Below are positions 56,378-64,000 of a stretch of DNA of 64,000 nt, one piece after another. How positions within the stretch are numbered: position 1 is the first letter of the stretch; each line of letters begins with the position of its first letter. Source of the stretch: Adiantum capillus-veneris. Its lineage: Eukaryota; Streptophyta; Polypodiopsida; Polypodiales; Pteridaceae. A program made the position numbers and the translations under genes. Location: assembly GCA_014529385.2 (NCBI GenBank), contig CM043970.1:49148898-49212897 (forward strand), given 5' to 3'. Below the pieces are notes generated by a model. It was not told the DNA's origin and made no database searches. It was given only the letters and a program-made list of their open reading frames with translations.

Positions 56378-58955
56378 CTGCAAAAAGAAAAAAATATTAT
56401 GCATAAAATAATGACGAGATCAAAGAAAGATATCATTATTTTATAGTCCAATAGGTCCATTGTATGGAAGAATTAGAGTGCCTCTTACAGGGTGCCTCCA
56501 AGGTTTCCAAAAAATAAAATCATTGAAAAAAAAAGGCCACTGTGTCTCCAATCTATTGCCCGTTTGAACCATAGAGAGAACCAAGGTCCACCACTTGTCC
56601 AAGCTAGACATGGAGCATTGACACAAGGTTCAACACTTATCCAAGAACCCTATAGTATATGTGGTAACATGGGATGTGTTGATGAAACAAAAGTAGTCTA
56701 GCCTCCTCATCCATCTCTTTTTTCTTGTAGCCTAGAGGGATTAGTTTCAAGGTCTATCACTAGTCAAAAACTACACATAGAACATTGATACAAGGTTCCA
56801 CCACATGTGCAACCTATCATCTCTAGTAGCATGGATGGTTTGATATCAAGGTTCACCACGTGTCCTACCTATACTCTATTGTAGCATAGAGATTTTGGTT
56901 TGGTGGTACTACACTTGTCCAAACTTGGCTTGTTGTTGATATCTGGAGGTAATCAAGGATCCTCCACTTGTCCAAGTTAGGCATATAAAACAATTGCAAG
57001 GTCCAACATGTGTAAAACATATGATTGATTATAGCATGCATGGTTTTATTTCATGGGCCACCATATTCTCTCCAAAATGTGTCCAACCTCAGCTTCATTA
57101 AAGCATGGAGAGAAGCAAGGTCCACCACTTGTCAAAGCTATTATTTTCTCCCAGTGCTTTCAAAACCCATGATACATTGTACATGGGGGGGGGGGGTCTT
57201 GTTTCAAGGTTCACCACTTGGCTAAGATAGGATCCATTGAAACATGAACAGAAGCAAGCTCTACCATTTGTCCAAGCTAGGTGCCATTGAAACATGAAAA
57301 CCCCATAATATGTTGTATACGGGGGGTGTTTTTCAAGTTCCACCACTTGTCTAAGCTATGTTCCATTGGAACATGGAGATAAGCAAAGCTCCACCACTTC
57401 TCCAAGCTAGGATCCATTGAAACATGGAGAGAAGCAAGCTCCATTGTTTGTCTAATCTAGGCTCCATTGGAACATGGAGAAAACAAGCTCCACCACTTGC
57501 CTATTATTGCATAGAGATTTTGATTTGAATGTCCAACCTTGCCTTCATTTATGGAGATAATCAAGGGTGCAATGCTTCTCTAAACTAGGCACACAAAAGA
57601 GTTGCAAGTTCCACTACATATACAATCTTTGATGGGTTGTAGCATGGGAGGTTTCATTTTAAGGTTGATCAATTCTCCAGCTCCGCTTGTCCAACCTTAG
57701 ATCCATTGAATCATGATGAAGAAAGGTCTACCAAATCTCCAAAATAGGCAAGAAAATATCTATAAAACCCATGAATTGTTAGTATATGCTATGCTGTGGA
57801 GTTTTGTTTGAAGGTCCACTCCTTATCCAAGCTAAAATCCATTGAAGCATGGAAATAAGTAAGATATATCTCTAGTCCAAGATAGGATCCATTGAAACAT
57901 AGAGAGAAGCAAGGTCCACCACTTGTCCAAGCTATGCATGGGTAATTGATATAAGGACCACTATGTTTTCACCTATACTATGCTCTATCATGGATGGTTT
58001 CATATCCCACCAATTTTCCAACCTATTTAATATGTTGTATTATGGGGGTTTGGTTTCAAGGTACTTCACTTGTCTAAGGTGGGTTCCATTGAAGCAAGGA
58101 GAGAAACAATGTCTACCACTTGTCCAAAATATTCTCCTTTGAAACATAAAAGCAAGGTCCACCACTTGTCCAAGCTAATGTTTCTCTCCATTGAAGCATG
58201 GAGAGAAACAAGGTCTACTACCTGTCCAAAATATGCTCCATTGAAACATAAAAGCAAGGTCCACCACGTGTCCAAGCTAATGTAAAAAATGGGTGCTAGT
58301 TTCAAGGTGTACCACACTTGTCTAAACTAGTCTCCATGCAAGGTCCACCACATGTCCAAGCTATATGAGTTTGGTTTGAAGGTCTACCACACCTCTTGAA
58401 ATTAGGACCCATGTAAGGTCCACCTTTTGTCCAGCTATGACTTTAGTGAGTACTAAAACTAAGTAAATTACAGTACTTAAATACCATTCCAAGCTCATTA
58501 AGATTTTGGTCTCTAAGGCCACCACCACATGTCTAATCTATGCTCTAATTAATTACTTATGCTAGTTCTCAAAGTCCAAACATAAGCTCCCTTCTAGCAA
58601 GGTTAGTTTAAATTTAGGCTCCAACACCTGTTTAAGCTAGGTTCAATTTATGAAGCATCACCATTTAACCATGCTAGGATCTAATGTAGCATATCAAGGG
58701 GGTATTGATAAAAGGTATAAAACTTATCGAGTTCAAGCGCTTAAGTAATTAAGTCTTCGTGAGTATTAAATGTTATAGTTTTAGTGTAAAGATCCACCAT
58801 TCAAAAACTCAAGTAATTTACTATTTACATCCAAACCTTAATGCTTGAGATAAAAAATACAAACTCAATCAATACTATATAAAGCAAAATCTAACATTAA
58901 GAGTATCAAATTAGCAACAAGAAACACTAACATGCACAAGAAGCTCAAAACATAC
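56378..58955 (-). repeat. 2.6-kb intron largely made of minisatellite
   Basis: Donor CAC/GTATGT at 58956/58955 and acceptor TTTTTGCAG at 56378. From about 56560 to 58530 the plus strand is filled with CCACCACTTGTCCAAGC and CCATTGAAACATGGAGAGAAGC units of the same family as the intergenic arrays. The rest is AT-rich. No exon is evident inside. Confidence 0.75.
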
Positions 58956-60339
58956 GTGTCTCCATTTCCAAAAAGTCCTCCATTGACAGAGGATGTTGTT
59001 GTTCTTCTTCTTCTTCTTCTCTTCGTGGAGAGCACTCCTTTGTAATAGGCACAATGTCATCTGATTGCAAAGTGGATTGCTAAAGTCCAGCCCATTTTTC
59101 TATATCTTCATGAGACTTAACAAAGTCTAGCAGCCTGGTCTCCACATTTTTTGCCTCCTCCACACAGTCAACTAAGCATATAACTTCTTTTTTCTATTGT
59201 ATTCCTTCTTGTGCAACCAAGGAGCCATCATTGAAAACATCAACAAGCTTGCGGTCTTCAAAACAATATGTACAAATGTAGTGCTTGACCAAAGCTCTTT
59301 TTTTGGCCTCCAAATATTGCAAATCTGACATATCTTTATCTGCTACTTGAAGAAGAAAACAATCAATTGGCATGGGATGTTCCTCTGATCTTCTTCTCAG
59401 GTCTTCAAATGCATTGTCTTGTCCCAAGAAGGCAATAACTATTTGGAATTGAATTGCTCCTTTGCAAGGAGCTAATGGAAAGTGATGCAGTGCACCACAA
59501 CAATGGTAGCTCAGATTATCTCCCATGGCGTGAAAGGCACATTGCAATTTTGTGAAGTTAGTAAATTCCACAAATTCAAGAAAGACAAATCCAGGATTTG
59601 TTGACCCTCCAGCAATAGCAAAGATCCCATCCAAAGCATTGTTAAATGTCTCCTCACTCCACTTCAAACTGCCTCCAAGGTGTTTTGTCATATCTAAAAC
59701 ACATAAGCCAATAAGCACTTTGTTATTGAAGTGGCGCATCAAGTAGAGATTGCCTTTCATTTGTAGGCTCACCACATAGATTGACCATGGAAAATCTCTA
59801 GGCTCAATTTTCTCCTTTTGAAGGTGAATTGCCCATTGAATGTATTCTATTGCTCCATCTGGAAAAGCCATTTTCTTTGTTCCACACGTCAAACTAGATC
59901 TGATCCATTTCTCGCATAGCATTAAAAGTGTTTTATAAACAACATCATTGATATTATACATTTTGACCACCTCCTCCCAGTCTTTACATGGTGAAGACTC
60001 ATTCAAATTGTTGAAGCCTTCAAGAAGTTCATCTTGAATCAATTTGTCTTGCTTCAACTGCTTGATTCGATCATACATGTCAGTTGCATCACCATCCTTT
60101 GCACTCTTTGACAGTAAAATCTTCTCATTTGTAATCTCTTCTTGGATAGTCTTTACCTCTGATTCCTCAAGGCCACAAAGGTATCTAAATACGGTTGTTG
60201 GGGGTTTCTTATTCTCCTCTTTTAGCCTTTCAATGATTTTTAACCAGCAATCATAAATTGGATCAGAGTATGTGACCATGTGTGCCTGTTTAGCAATCCA
60301 ACTTGCTGCTGCACTCATTTTTGCCAATCGAAGAAAAGC
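58956..60339 (-). pseudogene. ParB-like/SET gene, central exon
   Basis: The exon opens AFLRLAKMSAAASW after the acceptor TTTTAAG at 60340. It stays open to TAG at 59196-59194, then continues in phase past a second TAG (59082-59080) to the donor at 58956. It is helical and Lys/Glu-rich early (coiled-coil-like KTIQEEITNEKI), then more globular (FPWSIYVVSLQMKGNLYL, NPGFVFLEFVEF, GDNLSYHCCGALHHFPL). It ends in an acidic E-run encoded by GAA repeats. I recognise no family for this domain. The two TAG codons would each be CAG before a C-to-T change. Confidence 0.65.
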
Positions 60340-60423
60340 CTTAAAAGAAATAGAGAAATAATTAAACTATTGAGCAAGATTTGTTAATTAAAGAATAGAA
60401 AAAAGACAAAGAAAATAACTTAC

Positions 60424-61601
60424 ATCCCATCCGGCACGAGATGCATGTCCCTCTGCAATTCCACTTGCTGCCTTTGGTGGTCGTCCTGAGAAGATCCATT
60501 GACTCCTTAAATGTCTCAATATTTGGCTATAAGGTTGCTTGACATACAATGCCTGAGCCTCCTCATTTGCAATGGCAGATATAGCAGTTGCAGCAAATGG
60601 AGGAGCATTCACAACAATGTGAGCCTTTCTAAATTTATACACGCCAATCAGTCTTTCAAATATCTCTTTGTTTTTTGTTCATTATGAAGCAAAACTTTCG
60701 CATCATAGATTGAATGCTGCCCATCGAGAATCCAATAGTGATAATCTTTATTTTTTTTTCTCTTCTACCGCCAAAGGAGTCCCCTTCTTTGACTTTGCAT
60801 TTCGAACAGGCATCAAATATGCACATGTTGCAGGCTTGGTTGTACTCCGTGAAAATCCAAATAACACACTTTCAGCGTGTTTTTTATCCATAATATGTGC
60901 ATTATAGTGATAAGGAGCAAGCCAACAATTTTGAATAGGGATATCAAATTCTCTATATAGGAAAGGAAAATAGTTTATGTACTTATTCATTCCACCTGTA
61001 TCTTTTTCTTGTTCTTTCATGGCCTCAGCTTCTAAAACATCTGGATCCACAATTCTCATCTTTGACATTGAACCCTCTGTTGATGAGGATGCCAAAGATG
61101 CATTGTCTACATCCAAAATGGAACTAGTTTGCTTAGCTGCTACTTTCTACACTTTTGCTTGCTTGTTTGTGGATGGTGGTCGTGAAGCTTTCACCTTTTT
61201 TTTTTGTAGTGTGGCAATGATGGAGCTTTGAAGTTGATCTGTTGTGATATTTGGATTTGATTCTGCAAACTTCCATCCTCGAGAAAACTTGTCTCTTCTT
61301 TGTTTCTAGACATACGCTCCAATGCATATGCTCCTGGAGATAGTTGAAATTCTAGATTCATTGGAACTAGAATGTCAATGCATTCCACCTCCGGATGACT
61401 ATCAACTACAGAGACAGATGCTTCCACAACTTGTCCAACATCTTCAAACAAGCTGTCATTCTCCTTTTTGGAAATAAATAGATGCACCCTATGAAATTGT
61501 GCACCCTCTATACCATGTATGTCGAAATACCATTTCCTAAGATCATTGCAAGTATAGTCAACTGAGACATCAACCCTTGCAACCTACGTTTTTGGAGCCA
61601 T
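60424..61601 (-). pseudogene. ParB/DGQHR-like fold exon (5' part of the gene)
   Basis: The ATG at 61601 follows TTTCAG/GAAAG, suggesting a 5' UTR intron. Codon 6 is TAG (61586-61584); another TAG is at 61149-61147; one-base shifts occur in A-runs near 61195, 60762 and 60670. The core reads FDIPIQNCWLAPYHYNAHI, then a helix, KPATCAYLMPV, then YHYWILDGQHSIYDAK near 60750-60700. This is the order seen in ParB/sulfiredoxin-fold nucleases (entry strand, helix, strand, DGxHR helix). It continues LYVKQPYSQILRHLRSQW and GRPPKAASGIAEGHASRAG up to a GAT/GTAAGT donor at 60424. The 84-bp intron to 60340 is phase 0. Confidence 0.65.
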
Positions 61602-61670
61602 CTTTCCTGAAACAAAAAAAAAACCAAATGTTATTTTAACATATACTTTTTTGTAATGGATTAAGCTTGT
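61602..61670. other. Probable 5' UTR intron or upstream flank
   Basis: A pyrimidine tract on the minus strand (complement of the A-run at 61613-61623) ends in TTTCAG six bases before the ATG. No promoter could be identified because minisatellite begins immediately beyond. Confidence 0.45.
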
Positions 61671-64000
61671 GTGACTACAAGGTCCACCACTTGTTCAAGC
61701 TAGATCTAAGCAAGTATACATAGTGATCTTTTAAGCTAGTAAACTAAGGGAAGAGAGAAGCAAGGTCCACCACTTGTCAAGCTTAGCTCTAGACAATATG
61801 GAGAGATTCGAGGTCTACTAATTGTCTAATATAGGCATGGAGAAATGATAGAAGGTTGAACCTATCATCTTTCGTAAAATGGGAGGTATGGCCTTAAGAT
61901 TCACCATGTAACCAACCTATACGTTATTTTATTAGGAAGACTTGCAAAGCAAAGCTCCACCACTTATCCAAGCTAGTTCCAAAATAAACATGGAGAGAAG
62001 CAAGCTCCACCATTTTTCCAAGCTCAACTCCATTGAAACATGGAAAACCTATTATCCCTAGTAGCATGAGTGGTTTGGTCTCAAGAGTCACCAAGTTTGC
62101 ACTCTATGTCTTTATGTTAAGAATATCTGGGTGTTAAGGTCCACCACTTGTCTAGTCTATAAGGCTATATCTTAAAGGGTATTCTTTCTCACCACTTGGA
62201 ATGACCATGATAGGTTTTACATGGGGGTTTGGTTCCAAGGTCCACCACTTGTCCAAGCTAACTCTATTGAAGCATAGAGAGAAGCAAAGGTCCATCACTT
62301 GTCCAAGCTAGGCTGTACTGAAACATGGAGAGAAGGATGCTCCACCATTTGTCCAAGATAGGCTCCATTGAAACATGAAGAGAAGCAATCTGCACCATGT
62401 CTCCAAGATGCTAGGATCCATTGAAATACCTAAAACCCACAAACTTTTGTACATGGGGGGTTTATATTGAAGGTCCACCACTTGTCCAACCTATTATGCC
62501 TAGTAGCATGAGTGGTTTGGTCTCAAGAGTCACCACTTTTCCACTCTGTGTCATGATATTAAGAAGATTTGGGTGTTAAGGTCCACCACTTGTCCAACCT
62601 ATAAGGATATATCAAAAAGGGTATTCTTTCTCACCACTTGGAATAACCATGATAGGTTTTACATGGGGGTTTGGTTACAAGGTCCACCACTTGTTCAAGA
62701 TAACTCTATTGAAACATAGAGAGAAGCAAAGTACCACCACGTGTCCAAGCTACGATCCATTGAAACATGGAGAGAAGGATGCTACACCAGTTGTCCAAGA
62801 TAGGCTCCATTGAAACATGACGAGAAGGAAGCTGCACCATGTCTTCAAGATGCTAGGCTCCATTGAAATACCTTAAACCCGTGATATTTTGTATATGTGG
62901 GGTTTAAATTCAAGGTGCACCACTTGTACAACCTATTATCCCTAGTAGCATGAGTGGTTTGGTCTCAAGAGTCACCAAGTTTGCACTCTATGTCTTTATG
63001 TTAAGAATATCTGGGTGTTAAGGTCCACCACTTGTCTAGTCTATAAGGCTATATCTTAGAGGGTATTCTTTCTCACCACTTGGAATGACCATGATAGGTT
63101 TTACATGGGGGTTTGGTTCCAAGGTCCACCACTTGTCCAAGCTAACTCTATGGAAACATAGAGAGAAGCAAAGGTCCACCACTTGTCCAAGCTAGGCTCC
63201 ATTGAAACATGGAGAGACGGATGCTCTATTGAAACATGAAGAGAAGCAAGTTGCACTATGTCTCCAAGATGCTAAGCTCCATTGAAGTACCTTAAACCCA
63301 CAAACTTTTGTACATAGGGGGTTAACACTCAAGGTCCACCACTTGTCCAACCTATTATCTCTAGTAGCATGAGTGGTTTGGTCTCAAGAGTCACCACTTT
63401 TCCACTCTATGTCACTAGATTAAGAAGATCTAGGTGTTAAGTTCCACCACTTGTCCAACCTATAAGGGTATATCTTAAAGACTATTCTTTATAATCACTT
63501 GGAATGACCATGATAGGTTTTACATGGTGGTTTGGTTTCAAGGTCCACCACTTGTCCAAGCTAACTCTATTGAAACATAGAGATAATCAAAGGTCCACCA
63601 CTTGTCCAAGCTATACTGTACTGAAACAAAGAGAGAAGGATGCTCCACCATTTGTCCAAGATAGACTCCATTGAAACATGAAGAGAAGCAAGCTACACCA
63701 TGTCTCCAAGATTCTAGGCTCCATTGAGATACCTTAAACCCATGAACTTTTGTACATGGGGGGTTTACATTCAAGGTCCACCACTTGTCCAACCTATTAT
63801 CCCTAGTAGCATGAGTGGTTTGTTTTCAAGAGTCACCAGTTTTCCAGTCTATGTCATTATATTAAGAAGATCTGGGTGTTAAGGTCCACCACTTGTCCAA
63901 CCTATAAGACTATATCTTAAAGGGTATTCTTTCTCACCACTTGGAATGACCATGATAGGTTTTACATGGGGGTTTGGTTACAAGGTCCACCACTTGTTCA
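61671..64000. repeat. Minisatellite array with 442-bp higher-order repeat
   Basis: The basic unit is about 45-50 bp: GGTCCACCACTTGTCCAAGC, CCATTGAAACATGGAGAGAAGC. The landmark AGCATGAGTGGTTTGG is at 62063, 62505, 62947, 63366 and 63808, giving spacings 442, 442, 419 and 442 bp. It is the reverse complement of the 50.9-53.4 kb array and runs off the window. The frame at 63538-63792 is chance. Confidence 0.95.

Noticed and set aside
60748-61200. Frameshifts in A-runs of the ParB-like gene as proof that it is dead
   Set aside because: Single-base shifts in homopolymers can be assembly errors. The four TAG codons are the better evidence for decay.

Overview
This window is nuclear DNA of a land plant with a large, repeat-rich genome, most likely a fern or another seed-free vascular plant. 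The reasons are nested LTR retrotransposons with plant-type primer binding sites, a chromodomain gypsy element, a tandem pentatricopeptide-repeat (PPR) remnant of the kind seen in fern PLS proteins, long satellites, and intron-containing genes on the minus strand. There is nothing bacterial: no operons, Shine-Dalgarno sites, CRISPR or rRNA. The species assignment is inference.

Layout. (1) 1-9.0 kb: an old, decayed minus-strand Ty3/gypsy element (5' LTR 8429-9033, gag, protease, RT, integrase). Its integrase is split by a younger Ty1/copia element at 1557-6743 (227-bp LTRs, 3 visible LTR differences). (2) 9.2-10.8 kb: a PPR pseudogene of about six degraded repeat units. (3) 13.26-16.48 kb: a non-autonomous LTR element (669/658-bp LTRs, TSD gagag) sharing LTR and leader sequence with the decayed gypsy. 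(4) 18.8-22.2 kb: a satellite built round a 20-bp palindrome. (5) 22.52-24.25 kb: a TRIM-sized LTR element (TSD CATGC). (6) 24.5-25.7 kb: a 60-bp minisatellite with a related inverted repeat. (7) 26.17-36.84 kb: a gypsy/chromovirus element on the minus strand (two 2784-bp LTRs, TSD AACTT) with an extra ORF before gag. (8) 36.8-53.4 kb: a minisatellite field interrupted by a 10.5-kb plus-strand LTR element (37951-48485) that has gag and protease-like ORFs but no polymerase or integrase. (9) 49.8-61.6 kb: a minus-strand host gene block. It holds a degraded FCP1/NIF-type phosphatase, an intact 404-codon phosphatase exon, and a decayed multi-exon gene whose exons join in phase and encode a ParB-like DGQH fold followed by a SET domain. 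(10) 61.7-64 kb: the same minisatellite in inverse orientation with a 442-bp higher-order period.

Almost nothing here is an intact protein gene. Frames are broken by frameshifts and by stops that, in the copia, the chromovirus and the host gene, are TAG or TGA only. That pattern is expected if methylated C in CAG and CGA codons decayed to T. The most noteworthy items are the ParB-like/SET gene, the polymerase-less gag-pro element with an array of 24-bp palindromes in its leader, the possible spliced ORF running from the LTR into the body of the chromovirus, and the inverted minisatellite arrays around the gene block.
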